Shown here in pieces: positions 23,827-36,608 of a stretch of 64,000 nucleotides of DNA. Where the stretch lies: NCBI GenBank assembly GCA_000231825.2, contig JH720314.1, forward strand, positions 620,001-684,000. Reading direction: 5' to 3'. The notes below the pieces were generated by a model. That model worked only from the letters and a program-made list of their open reading frames with translations. It searched no databases and was not told the DNA's origin. How positions within the stretch are numbered: the first letter of the stretch is position 1; each line of letters opens with the position of its first letter. A program made the position numbers and the translations under genes. Source of the DNA: Tetrahymena elliotti 4EA (taxonomy: Eukaryota; Ciliophora; Oligohymenophorea; Hymenostomatida; Tetrahymenidae).

Positions 23827-26800
23827 ATGAATATTTTTAGCATAAGAATAGCAAAAGTATTTCTATGGTTGAATGTGATCACTTACTAATTTAAATGCTT
23901 ATGCAAAGAAGTCAGCTAGCTTGAATAACTACTGATAGACTAAGGCATAACATACATTAAATAAGAAGAATCGCTACAAATCGATAGTAATTATAATGGA
24001 CCTATAAATTTATAAATGAATAGTGCAACTATAAAAGAAAATTTATACATATGCCTGAAAAAACCTGTTTAATTGAATATTTATCTGAAAAATGTTGAAA
24101 TAGAGAATTTAAAAGATTAAAAAGCATTTATAACTATATGTGAAGATACTTAGCTGATGAAGATAAATTAAATTGAGCTACATAATTGTATATCTTAAAT
24201 AGCTTTTTTGTTTTTAGATATACCTAAATGCGGTGGAACATGTTAAATAGGATAGATTATTTTTGTTAATACTATTTTTAACAATCCTTTTATTTGGCTG
24301 AAAGGTTTTTAAAATTTATAAATAGCCCATTTAAATGCAGATAGTTAGAGTATTCATCTATCAGTACTACCTTTAATAAAAATAGATTCCATAAACGCTA
24401 GTTAGACTATGGTCTAAATGGGAGATTTTTTTATTCCATCAGAAAAAAATTTTACCAATTAATCTGATGAAGATATAAAAGCAAATAATAATTTAATAGA
24501 ATATAAGAGTAGGTATGATAATCAATAAGGCTCGCTAATATAAATTATAGGGGAGAAAAGCCGTGACACAGGAAGATTTTTATAATTTGTTAATATGAAT
24601 ATTGACTTTGAAAATAAGTTGATTAGGTTTTTAGAGAGAATCAACATTGGTTCAAATATTGAAATAGAAAAAAGTTCTTTTAAGAATATGAGATCATTAG
24701 AGAATGGAGGGTGCATTTACTTATAAGGCTTTGGATAAATCACTATTAGAGACTCAACATTTGATTCATGCTCAAGTGAAAACTTTGGAGGAGCTGTTAT
24801 GGGTTTTTTTGTTTAATTATACACTAATACCTTTAAAAACTGCTTTAGTAAAATTGGAGGGGCTGTTTTTGCTGGATTTAAAGATGAATATACATCTTTT
24901 GACAAAAATTCTACATTTATAGGTAATTAAGCTACTGTTTTATCTCCAAATATTCATTACTGCCCTATGGTAGGTTAAATGACTCCTGCATGTGGGCTTT
25001 TTAGCTTTTACCAAATATTTGAGTATAATCCTACATTACCTGGAACACCTCTATACATAGTAGAAACTAATTACACAATCAAACATAGTGAAATTCATAC
25101 AGTTGGATTTAACTAATTTCAAAGTACTATATTTTCAGGTATCTTATATGTACTTAGATTATAAATAACCTAGTCAGAAAATAATATAACAAATTTTGAT
25201 TCATATCAAATAATAGGAAATTTATATAATTATCTTTCACCAAAACACTAACAATATTATTACCCTATAAGCATTTAAAATATCAGCTATCCTTATTTAG
25301 TAACAATGTATTCATAATACTTTTTTGATTGTTCTTCTCAAAATACAGATTTCATGTTCTCATTAGATTATTTTGGCTTGAAAACTTAAGATTCAGGTAA
25401 TCTTGGTTTGAATTATTTTAGTGGCTGTTTTAATTAAACAAATTAGTGTAAGTCAGGAATGTTTGAGACAATTGCTTTAGGGCAATAAATTTGCTAATAT
25501 TGCAGAGTAAATGAATATTCTTATATTGTAACAGAGAACTGTAATATTTGTAGTTCTGATTAATTTTAAATTTGTTATGCTAACTAAACCTCCTTAAAAA
25601 ATGGATTCTGGAGATAATAGCTTACTGCTTAGATTAACTAGATTTATTCCTGTGACCTTAACCCAAACAGCTGTTAAAGTGAATAAAGAGATGGTGTAGG
25701 TAATTCACTTTGCTCCGATGGCTATATAGGTGAATAGTGTTTAAGGTGTGATATTAATGGTGAATATTGGGGTGAAATATATGGAGAATCAAATTAGTTC
25801 TAATGCTAGAAATGTAATTCTTTGGAAAACAATCAACTTTACTTTATTTTAGCAATTTGTTTTCAACTTTTTATTTTACTTTTATCCCTCTACAGTAATT
25901 CTAAAAGAATGAAAAATTAAATTAGAAGAAAATATTTGAGAAAGCTTCAATTGATTTACATCGGAACTAGCTTTATCAGATAGTCTCTTACTGCTGTATA
26001 TATAAAAATCCTTTTATTCAATTTCTAAATATATTTGACTGCTTACTATTTTGTCAATTTTAATAAATAAAATCATACTTTTGATTAGTAAATTTTTAGC
26101 TTTTTTAATCCTTTCTAAAACTAAGGGAGAACATCTTATGATTGCTTTCTAAAGACTTACTTTCCAAACTACAAAAGTATAGGATTTATAAAGCTGTACA
26201 TATCATTTTTCTCTCCAATAATTATAAATGCAGCTCTTTTATTAGTTATGCTACTTTTTAAATTAATAAAAAAGCAGAATCTGAAAAATATATAGTATAT
26301 AATGTTAAACTGTTACAGTTATACTATTCTATTTTTATTTTAGTAATCAATTCTTTCATATTCAATATAATCCCTTAAGTGTATATAGCTTAGCTAAGAT
26401 AGTTATCTATTTCTTGATACCTAATATAATTGTTTGGATGAGTCAAATATAAAAGGTGTTTAGATAATAGGTTTGATATCAATAATGATTTATGTTGTGT
26501 TAACTCCCATAGTATTATTTATTATTATATTTCTTCAAAGAAAACAATTAAATAGATCAAAGATTATTCGTTTGCTAGGATTTCTGTATGATGAGTACAA
26601 AAAAGAGTTTTATTATTGGTAATTCTTGAAGATATCATTATCTATTATGTAAGTAGTGCTATTGCAGTTAATGAAAACTTAACCTATTTTAGCTGTTTTA
26701 ATTTATTGTGGCTTACTAGCAATATATGCAGTATCTATTTAAATATCTTTACCTTTTAATTATTTGCCTTTGAACAAGATTGAATTAGGTTCTGTTTTAC

Positions 26801-27534
26801 TGTCCATATTATATCTTTTAGCTTCTGTTAATGTCTAGCTCACATAAACCTCATAACTCATGTATGAAAATACTTCAATACAAAAGGGTGCTTCAAATTT
26901 CTATTACTACACAGTATTAGTGTTGATGGGAATTTTCTATATTTATATGGTATTGTTAACTATTTCCTCTCTATTTAATACATCAATACAGAAATTGTAA
27001 CGCTTTAGAATTTTCAACCAATTATTTTAGAAGTTCCCAAACATATTCTCCAAAATTTACTCAAGATAGCTAAAGAAAAATTTTAAGATTATGAGGACTA
27101 GAGTAAGAGAATTAATAAAATAAAATAACCTTGAAGACAAATCGTATCTTTTAACATTTTATTAAGATAAGTAAATCTATTTTAATTATTTAAAATATTA
27201 AATATTTAAATTTTATTAATAGAAGCTAAGACTTCGAAATGATAGAGAAAGTCAATACACTCAGTTGAAATAGGAATTTCACACCAAAAATAATTTATTG
27301 TTTTTTGAAAAATATTTTACACTTTTCATTTCTAAAAATTTCTTACTTTTACTTCATACATGCCAATCAATAATTCTTAAATAAAAAATAAAACAAAATC
27401 TATTAACTATATTAAAATACCATTCATTCTTAAATATAAAATAAAACAAAATCTAATTACTATTATTATCCTATTTTCTTATTTCTTTGCTTTTTAAAAT
27501 TTATGAAAAATAATAAAATTTATCTTCAATTTGA
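23827..27534 (+). CDS. Large surface protein: beta-helix repeats, Cys-rich region, C-terminal multi-pass membrane domain
   Basis: Intronless ORF of 1235 residues (3708 nt) with no TGA until 27532-27534. Residues about 60-540 contain beta-helix/polymorphic-outer-membrane-protein-like strands, with repeated IGGAVFAG- and FGGAVMGF-type GGA motifs next to strings of polar residues. Residues about 540-668 are Cys-rich with repeated C-x2-C pairs and an EGF-like end (LCSDGYIGEQCLRC). From about residue 670 there are seven or eight hydrophobic helices separated by short basic loops, then a Lys/Gln-rich cytosolic tail. A leader-like hydrophobic segment near residues 8-20 may direct it to the ER. This architecture is known as a large ciliate family of putative transmembrane proteins, some labelled growth-factor-receptor-like for the Cys region. 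Ligand and function are unknown. The last roughly 130 residues are very AT-driven, so an unseen splice near the 3' end is possible. Confidence 0.78.
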
Positions 27535-27904
27535 TAATTTCAACATTTAGATCCTGAGGAACACATAAATGTTTTCAAATCATATTGATTAAAACTCAAA
27601 AATATATATTTGTTTTTGCTAACCCTACTTTTTTTTGTAAGTTTAATATAATTTAATAGTTGAGATAAGTTAATTTAAATTTGATAAAATATTAAAGTAA
27701 TAATTAAGTGAAATATGGACGACATAACATAAATATTAATTTAATAATAATTTTAAAAATATAATTTTAATTATAAATTATTTTTGAGATGAATAGGAAT
27801 AAATTTTAATTCTGTTACAAATTAATTATCCTAATATCTTTTTGTATGATATTTGTAGAAGAAATTATTGGTATAAAGTGAGAGAAACTTTTTAATTGAA
27901 GATA
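27535..27904. other. Convergent 3' ends
   Basis: 370 nt between the stop codons of a plus and a minus gene, presumably their 3' UTRs. Nothing else seen. Confidence 0.55.
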
Positions 27905-28630
27905 TCAACCATAGAGAGTTCTTAAACCAGGGTGAGCAGATTAAACTCTAGCATGCTTATAAGGATCTTCTCTAACTTTAGGTTAAGAAAGTCTTTATGT
28001 GGTTCTCATTTAGCTATCAAGTAACAATCTATTATTAACTTAACCTGATTAAGGTCTTTAAAATTATAATCTTGTGAAGAAGTCTTCTCCTGTTGTATAA
28101 TTAATCTTATCATAACCCCTTAAATTTTTAATGTAATTGTGTCTTTTCCAGCTTTGTTAACTCAAACCACCTTCATCAACACTAATTAAGAAATATTTGG
28201 ATTAGCTAAATTTTAATTCTATTAGTTTTAGTATTACTTTATATAGCTATCACGACCAGTTCCATCTGTGCGATAATGTATATGCTTAGCTGGTAGATAA
28301 TTATTTGGCGATTTGTAATGTCTTTTTCCATTAAAAGTACCTTTTTATTGCAATTTAAGAATTAAAACCTTTTATATTAAAAGCTGTTAGTAATTTACCA
28401 ATTTCAAATCCTTTAGGATCTTCTAATTTTTCTTTGAATAAACCTCCATTTACTTTCCATATATAGCTATCTCTTCCTAAATTAATATTTAACGTAAATT
28501 ATAATTTTCAAACAAAACGTCAAAATATTGGGTTGATAATCTCTAATATGTGTTTTAATTTACCTGTTCCGTTGCTAACATAATGGATACACTTTCCTTC
28601 AATTCTAGGGTATGGTTATTTAGAAGACAT
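27905..28630 (-). CDS. Protein with duplicated GTGRDSYI motif, possibly axonemal
   Basis: Four exons (28564-28630, 28399-28476, 28238-28340, 27905-28205) with introns of 87, 58 and 32 nt. All phases close and give 182 residues. The sequence carries two copies of a motif: HYVSNGTGRDSYI (residues about 17-29) and HYRTDGTGRDSYI. Each is followed by Trp- or Gln-Lys-containing linkers. The C-terminus is basic and Arg/Gln-rich with PYKHARVQSAHPGLRTLYG. Related K-x-I-x-Y...GRDxYI motifs occur, to my recollection, in cilia-associated proteins of protists and animals, which suggests an axonemal or microtubule-inner role. I cannot name the orthologue. The third intron, 32 nt, is among the shortest in the window. 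Confidence 0.7.
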
Positions 28631-29115
28631 TTTATAAATTTAAATTATAGAGATGAATCTTTTTTGTATTGCTTATTTTATTTATCTAGTTATTTGTAAC
28701 TATGTAATAATTATTATTAAGTTAGATTCAAAACGCGCTTCAGAAACAAACAATTCTTTTTATTTATATTAATAAAAATAATTGCTTTTACCTCTTCCAT
28801 TGGTTTAAGAGTCTTTTTTAAATTTCTACCATTAACTCCAAATATTTTATAAAATTAATATTAGCTAACTTTAAGTTTTAATTAGTTTTTAATAATTATT
28901 AAAAATTGTTTTTTTTGAAATATTTTATAATTTTTTAAAAATTTGATTTTTGATATTTCTATTTGATATAGTTCGTTTTTAATGTTTAAACTAAATTCTA
29001 AACCTATATTATAATTTTTAATTACAAATTTCATTCTAAATAATTAATTGCAAAAGGAGAATTTAGACAAAAACTTGTGTCTACATAAATTTTTAACAGC
29101 ATATATTGAACAAAA
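28631..29115. other. Divergent promoter region
   Basis: 485 nt between the start codons of the GTGRDSYI-repeat gene and RTF2. AT-rich, no recognisable element. Confidence 0.5.
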
Positions 29116-30096
29116 ATGGGAAATGATGGTGGAAGTTTCCAAAGTAATTATTTATATTCCTTTTATTTTACTTCCTTAAGATATGTTTATATTTAAAATA
29201 TTTTAGTTAATTGTTTAAATTACTTAATAAATTATTTTTATAAAGCAAGAACTGATTTGGTGAAAGAAAAGCCTAAAGAGATCAGGATCGACAATACAAT
29301 TTTAGCAAAATTTAGGTAATAAAAACAGATAAATTAATTGAAAAGAAAATAATTGAGAATTTTTTATAAAAATATTTTAATTAGAGCTAGATTATGCACT
29401 TTATCAAAGCAAAGATTGAAAAAACCTATTGTAATGTGTAGGTTAGGAAACTTTTACAATTTTGAAGAAATATTGAAAAATTTGATGGAAAAGTCTATGC
29501 CCTCTGCTTTTTCTCATATCAAGAAATCAAAAGATGTTAAGGAAGTTAAGCTTGAGCCTAATCCTGATGAGAAATCTGAATTTCCATATATTTGTCCACT
29601 TAGTTAAATTGAATTTAATGGATTAAATAAATTTGTTGGCTTGTGGGATTGCGGATGTGTTTTCAGTGAGAAGTTAATTTAAAATTTAAGAGGAGATTAA
29701 AAGAAATGTCCAGTTTGTACAAAGCCCTATTCATCTAAAGATGTCGTACAATTAAACTTGAGTGCAGAAGATCAAGAAAGAAAAAAGATTGCAATACTCT
29801 CTGAGTCATCTAAAAAAGTAATTAAATAAAAAAAAATTTAGAATATTTTTACTCCTAAAAACTTTCTATGATTAAAATTGATTATAATAATTTATCTATT
29901 ACAGGATAAAAAGGCTTCACATAAGGACGAAAAGAAAAATGTAAGTAAAGGAGAAAAAATTGAAAAGAAAGTTAAAACAGAGAAAAACTCTGGCTCTGGT
30001 CTTTCTACTCTTGGATCACACAAAGCAGCTTTGATAGAATAATTAACTGAAACACAGAAAGAGTCTTAAAGTAAATATTAAAAAAATTCTATTTGA
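29116..30096 (+). CDS. RTF2: Replication termination factor 2 (RTF2) family protein
   Basis: Four exons (29116-29143, 29246-29315, 29385-29817, 29905-30096) with introns of 102, 69 and 87 nt. Phases close and give 240 residues. It begins MGNDGGSF, the family's invariant start, followed by TRTDLVK. The core has CTLSKQRLKKPIVMCRLGN, HIKKSKDVKEVKLEPN, YICPLSQIEFNGLNKFVGLW and DCGCVFSEKLI, with KKCPVCTKPY near the end. The Cys/His pattern is that of the modified RING (C2HC2-like) domain of Rtf2. The C-terminal tail is Lys/Glu-rich and basic. RTF2 acts in the nucleus at stalled or terminating replication forks, and in other eukaryotes it also affects splicing. All diagnostic regions are intact. 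Confidence 0.93.
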
Positions 30097-30609
30097 TAAT
30101 GGAAATAATTAAAGCTAAATTTATATTATTTAAATATTAAAAATAGTATTTAAGAGTTTGTTCCACACAGATAAAGAATTGAAGAAAGACGATAATTTAT
30201 TCACTCGTAATGTTAGATTTGGAATCAGATGAACTTAATTAATTATTATTTTAACTATGTTAGTAAATGGTGTATGTATTGTTGTAAATGGTATTTTCAT
30301 ACATTATATCATCATCTGAAATATTAAAATTTAAAGAAAATCCTTATTCGAAATTAAAATTCCAAATAAATTCATAAAATGATGTGAAAATTAAATACTT
30401 TCTTTTTAAAATAATTTAGCAAAGAAAGATAACACTATTTAATAACAGCTTGCTGCTTGCGGATAATAAACTGCGCTGCTAAAAATTAAAATTTGATATT
30501 ACTTTATAAAAAGCTAATCTCTAGTAATATCAGAATTAATTAATTAATCAATCAATCAAATCAATTTTTATTAGTTGTTAAATAGTATTAGTATTTAAGC
30601 CTAGAGGAG
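30097..30609. other. Intergenic region between RTF2 and myosin
   Basis: 513 nt, AT-rich, with an AATTAATCAATC-type repeat near 30535-30560. Presumably the RTF2 3' UTR and the myosin promoter. A short untracked upstream exon of myosin cannot be ruled out. Confidence 0.5.
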
Positions 30610-33600
30610 ATGCTTTAATAGAAGGCTATGCTAGATATAAATACTACTTGGATGATTCCTGATAGTGAATGTTGGATTTAGGTAGCAGAAGAAGATGCTT
30701 TAACACAAACTATGTTTGTGAAAGCAAAAATTAAATAAAAACCAAATATTTTAAACGTTAATAAGAGCAGCATTTAACAGATAACTGCTGACATAAAAGA
30801 TGTTGAAGATCATAGATATGCCCAAATAGCATAAATGAAAATAGATTAAATTTATTAAGTTAATTAGCAAATTCCTGAAGGTTATAATGATATGGTTGAA
30901 ATGGATCATTTAAATTAAGCAGAAATTCTCATAAACTTACAGAGAAGATATGACTAAGATATGATATTTACATTTATTGGTCCTACGCTAGTAGTTATGA
31001 ATCCATATAAGCAAATTCCCAAGCTTTTTTCACATGAAATGTTGAATAATTTTTCTTCTTAAGCCAAACATAATGGAATTATTGATTATAAAAAAAATCC
31101 TCCACACACATATGCTATAGCTGCTTAATCATATTGCAAGCTTTTTGAGTAAAATAAAAATCAGGCTATTGTAATATCAGGTGAATCTGGTGCAGGAAAG
31201 ACTGAGAATGCAAAAATATGTATGTGCTTTCTTACAGGATTGAGTGGTTAAGATCCTGAAACAAAATCGAGCTTTTAAAATATAAATTAACATGGATAAA
31301 AAAGTAAAAGTAATATAGAAGATAGAATTTTGGGATGCAACCCTATATTAGAGGCCTTTGGTAATGCAAAAACTGTTAGAAATGATAATAGCTCTCGTTT
31401 TGGAAAATTTGTATCCATTTAGGTTGGTAAGAAATCAAGAAAAATTAAAGGTGCAACAATTCAGAATTATTTATTAGAAAAGAGTCGTATTACTACTCCT
31501 GGTCCTGGAGAGCGTGGTTACCACATATTTTATCACTTACTTTACAGTGGATAAAACTAACTTTTAGAAAATTTATAGTTAGTAGGTTAATATTCTAAGC
31601 CACAAAATCTCAGTTACTTAAAAATGAGTAATTGCTATGAAGTATCAACTATCAATGATAAGGCTTTGTTTGATGAAGTAGTTGAGGCATTTCATACAAT
31701 GGGTATTGTTTAAGAAGAGTAAGATACTATTTTTAAGATAATTAGCTCAATTCTGTTATTAGGTAATGTATAATTTGATTCATCAACTTTAACAGACACT
31801 CAGCCCTGTGCTGTGAAAGATGAAAAGCTCCTTAAGACAGTTTCAGAGCTGCTTAAGCTGGATTTTCCATCTCTTTTGTAAACTATAAATACTGTAACAA
31901 GAAAAATAGGCTCATCAGTAATTCATTCACCTAAGAAGATGGATGAAGTAATATCTTCAAGAGATTCTATTGCTCGTAATATGTATGACAGAATGTTTTC
32001 ATGGATAGTAACACGTCTTAATAATTCGATCAATATAAAGGGGGATAATATCAAAGAAAATGATAATGAAGCATAGCTCTGCATTGGTTTATTAGATATT
32101 TTTGGATTTGAAGTATTTGATGAAAATTCCTTCGAATAATTCTGTATAAATTATACAAATGAAAAACTATAATAACTATATATACAATATGTTTTCAAAT
32201 CAGAAGAATAAGAATTTATAATTGAAGGATTGCAACAATATGTAAATTAATTAGGTTATAAAGATAACTAAAATATCATCTAGGTACTTGATAACCCTAT
32301 AGGTATATTTTAGCTAATAGATGAATCATCTGCTCTTGCTTAGTCAGATGATAAGAAATTATATGATAGTATTTATAAAATATACAACGGAAAGCCTGAA
32401 GTTAAATTTATAAACAAAGGAATGAAAAAAATATTTTCTATTGTGCACACAGCAAAGCCAGTAGATTACTCAATTGAGGGATTTAGAGAGAAAAATAAAG
32501 CTGAAATAAGTTAAGAATTATAATTGACTATTGCTTAAAGTGATGATCCGATAGTTTCTTCAATATTTTTAGGTATTTAATTAAATTCGAATTTGAGAAA
32601 AAGAGTGATTGATGTGAAAAGAGTTTTCAAATTAAAATAAAAGATTTCGAGTTCCTCTTGAATAAGAAATATTTTTGATTTTTCAATCAATTTTAATTGA
32701 AAGATATTTTCTCAAATTTTATTTTTGTTTGTTTATTAAAAACAAAATATTTATTAATAAAGCTTTTTTTTACAAATAGGAATTTAAGATATTAAGACAA
32801 GTAAGAATGATAAAATTGCGGCTATAAATTAATAGTAGTACTAGACTAAAAACACAAAGGAAAATAAATTTTTAGGAAGTAAGTTCAGAGCCTAAATGAG
32901 GTAGCTTATGGATGAATTAATATAGTCTGATTGCCATTTTATAAGATGTATAAAACCTAATGAAACTAAAAGAGCAAATAATTTACTTTAGGGTTACGTC
33001 TTAATATAAATAAAATATTTGGGTGTCTTGTAAGCTATTCTAGCTAGAAAAGAAGGCTTTCCATACAGGTAAATATTATATTCATTTGAAATTTTAATTA
33101 AATATTTTTTTATTATTTTAATTTTATTTACAGAAAAGATTTCAAAGTCCTGTTCTAGTAATTTAGTGGGATGGTAGATAATTACAGAACTTTGAGTTTG
33201 TAAAAAATAGAAAGTTAGAACTTAGATCTAAAAAATATTTGCTAGGATATCCTCTCAAGATTTTTCAATAAAGACTTTTTAAAATAAGTTCTGATAGGAA
33301 AAACAAAAATATTTGCCAAAGATGATTTTGGTAAAAGCTTAGATGAACTACTTTATAAATGGTATGAATAAAAGAAAACTTTGATCATGAAATTAGTAAA
33401 GTTATTCAGAGTAAATTTATTCTAAAAAAAAGTGAAAGAAAACATGAAAGTTATAAAGAAAAGCATCAAAAGCTTTCAAAAACTTACTGCTATGTTTAAA
33501 ATGAGTCGCTAAAGGAAGAGATTTTTATAGAAAAAATAATCAACAGAATTAATTTATAGTTTGATGTGTAGAAGCTTTAAAAAGTAATTTATAAAACAGT

Positions 33601-36331
33601 GGAGCATTAAGATAAAGTAATTGATAGTAGCTTAAAAGCAGAGAGAAAGAGAATAAGCTGAGCTCATGGCTGAGTAAAAGCTTGAAGAATAAACAAAATA
33701 AGATGACCTTAAAGTTAAAGAGCTAGCATAAAATAATTAGTCAATGTTATGTAATACAATTGATAAAAGAGATTAGTTTAGTTCAAATTTATCTTAAGAG
33801 TATGCTACTATTAGTAATTATAATACATTTAATGCTGCTAATAATAACTAGAATAATTTAGAAATTAAATAAAACTTTTAAGATTTGTAAGAAAACTACT
33901 TGTCATCAAAAGGAGAAGCTGACATGAATGAGAAAATGAAATAAGAATTTGAATAAATTCAACAAAAAAACAAAGAAATTTTGTAAGATGCCTAATTAGA
34001 TGGTGAAGAATAGTCCTTCAAATCTAAATTAAAGTCTAAGGTAGAATACTTCTTAAACCTAGATAATCCTAATGCACCAAAACCCTAAGCTTATGAAAAA
34101 AGCAAAGATAGTTAAATAGATTTCAAGGAATGCAATTAATAGATGATTTAAAAAATTGAGCAGTGTATTTATTTTGATTAAATTACCTCTCTTATTGTAA
34201 TTAGAAAAAATAACTCTAAAGAAGTAAATCCAATACAAAAGTTGCTTTCATATGAAAAAAAATAATTATAAAAACCTCTTACTTCCCTTGATAAGCACTA
34301 TGAGCCTATAGCCACAAAAGCTTTTTCTTATATGTTAAAGTAATTATTTTTTATTTTAATTGAATTAATGTTTAAATTATTTACTTTACAAGGTATGCTG
34401 GAGATAAACCTCACGATTAAGAGCATCCTAGAATAATAGCTTGGAAACTTGCTTAGCTCGTCCTAGATTAAGATGAGTAGGAAGTCATTGATGAAATGTT
34501 TTTGTAAGTAATTAAACAGCTAACTAATAATTCTGAACAGAATATAGATTAGTACTTCAAAATTGCTGCATTGTTATCTAGTCTTGTAGTTTTATCGTGC
34601 CGCATAGTCTTTCCTTCAATGAACTTTTTTTTAGAATAAGCAAGACATTATGAAAAAATTGGAAATTAAAAAATGATGGAATGGTGCAAATTTATTTTGT
34701 CAAGAATAGGAAACAGCTATAATTTTGATGAAAATACTTAAATTCCTATGTATGTTTTTAAAAGAGATGAAATGCCTTTAAAAGAAGAATTTGTTGCCTT
34801 AGAAAATATGTATGTTATTCAAATACCTATATACTTCTATGGAAATCGTGTTGATTATTTTAAAGTGGAATCCTATACCAAAGTTTGTAATTTGGTAAGC
34901 TAAATTGGTCTTTAGTTAGAAATTTTATATGATAAAAACTCCTATGGATTAATTGAATATTTAACAGTTGATGGTATTACAAAAGTTTAAATTTTAGATT
35001 TTGGGATGAGAATTCTTGATTGGAAAGCTAAAAGATTTCGTGATAGAAAGATATATTTGCAAAAAAACCCAGGAAAAACTTTTGAAGTAAAAATTTATTA
35101 TTAATGTATTATTTTACACTCTCTCAAATCACAAAATATTGACACTTCTCTTATGACTTACTTGACATATGCAAATGAATATTTATATGGGTTATACTAT
35201 TTTGATTTTAATTCTAATAAAAACAATTTGCAGAATTAGTTAATTGATTACCCTAAAGAAATTACAGAAATTGATTTTATAGTTGATATGTCTGCAGCTA
35301 AGGTGCTAGCAGATTTTAAGGTTTTTAAAAAAGAAAACATTAAACTGTAAAATTGCATTCCTTTACAAAAAATAGTTTATGTTAAACCCGATGTATGGAA
35401 GGTTAAAATTGAAGATTAAATTCATAAGCTGTCTTAAACTATTAAAACTCAAAGACAAGCAAGAACTTACTTCTTGAATAAAATGAAAGAGTATTAAGGA
35501 AAATACTTTTTATCATAAAAATTTTCCTGCAAATTTAGCTAGCAACCTAACTTTTTTGATGAAAAAGAAGCAATTTGTTTAACTAAACTAGGATATATAT
35601 ATGTTATTGAGTAATAAACGCAGAGATAACTTTTAGAAATTTCTTTTAGAGATATAAAAGACTTTACAATTAATTATCATAATAGTTCACTTATCATATA
35701 TAGCGACTAAAGTATATATTAAATATCTTCTCAATATGCTTTAAATATATTCTACAATATCAAATAATATTGTGTTACTATTGAAGAAATAGATAGTGAT
35801 ATGATGAGTGGATAACAGAACTGCTTTTCAACTAATTAAAAAAGCTCTAATAATTCTGAAGAAAAAAATGATTACGACACAAATAATAACTAAAATTCTA
35901 ATCAAATATAAGATAAAAGTTAATTTTCAAACGGCTCTAATAAAGCAAGTGATGAAACAGTTGAAATTGAAATGTAATAATATCAAAGTTAAAATTAGTA
36001 AAAATAAAATAAAAATCAATAAATTGCTTAAAATGGTGATTTTATAGCTAACACTCCTCCTAAAAATTAAAGAATGGATCTTAATGATCTATAAATCCCA
36101 AATTATTCAGCTAATATTAATAGAGGAAGTGAAGACTACTTTGACAATTCTTCTAATTCACAGTATTCAAGTGGTTAAAACAAATTAATTAGTAATTTTA
36201 ATTTAAGCAATCAAAAATAATTAGTAGAATCAAAGATAAATCTAAATAATTAGCTCAAAGAAGCAGAAAATGATATTAGCAATATAGATCAAACAAATAG
36301 GTCATGCAATTTATATGAAAATTTGTTATGA
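30610..36331 (+). CDS. Unconventional myosin with MyTH4-FERM tail
   Basis: Four exons (30610-32572, 32780-33068, 33134-34339, 34393-36331) with introns of 207, 65 and 53 nt. Phases close and give 1798 residues. The motor runs to about residue 800. It has the P-loop [10 protein letters not shown] (residues 191-200), switch [10 protein letters not shown] (from 258), switch [14 protein letters not shown] (from about 494), the actin-binding/relay region with [13 protein letters not shown], and a converter ending near [10 protein letters not shown] neck rich in basic helices ([19 protein letters not shown] and similar) resembles degenerate IQ motifs and is followed by a Gln/Glu coiled coil. A MyTH4 domain begins near 1140 ([25 protein letters not shown]), and a FERM-like region spans about 1265-1640. 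The C-terminus is Asn/Gln-rich. MyTH4-FERM myosins move on actin and can bind microtubules through the tail. Tetrahymena MYO1, a known MyTH4-FERM ciliate myosin, is the closest analogue I know. Confidence 0.92.
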
Positions 36332-36608
36332 ATTAATTAATTAATACAATAAAAGTAATATTTAAAAATAGATTCAATTAATTAAAATTATATAAATCCT
36401 AGTAAATCTAATATATATTACCACAACCACTTTTTAATTATTTCATATTTTTATTCATTTTAAATTTTCACATTTTAATTAAAGTTTAATAGATTAAAAT
36501 ATTTGAAAAAATAACCTAATTGAGAAAAAAAGAACTTACAAAATAATAAATTAATATATTTACAAATTTAATATTTTATTTATCTTAATTATATTTACAA
36601 CCAAATTT

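Noticed and set aside
35808..36047. Plus-strand 79-codon Lys/Ile ORF
   Set aside because: Lies in another frame of the myosin's Asn/Gln-rich tail.
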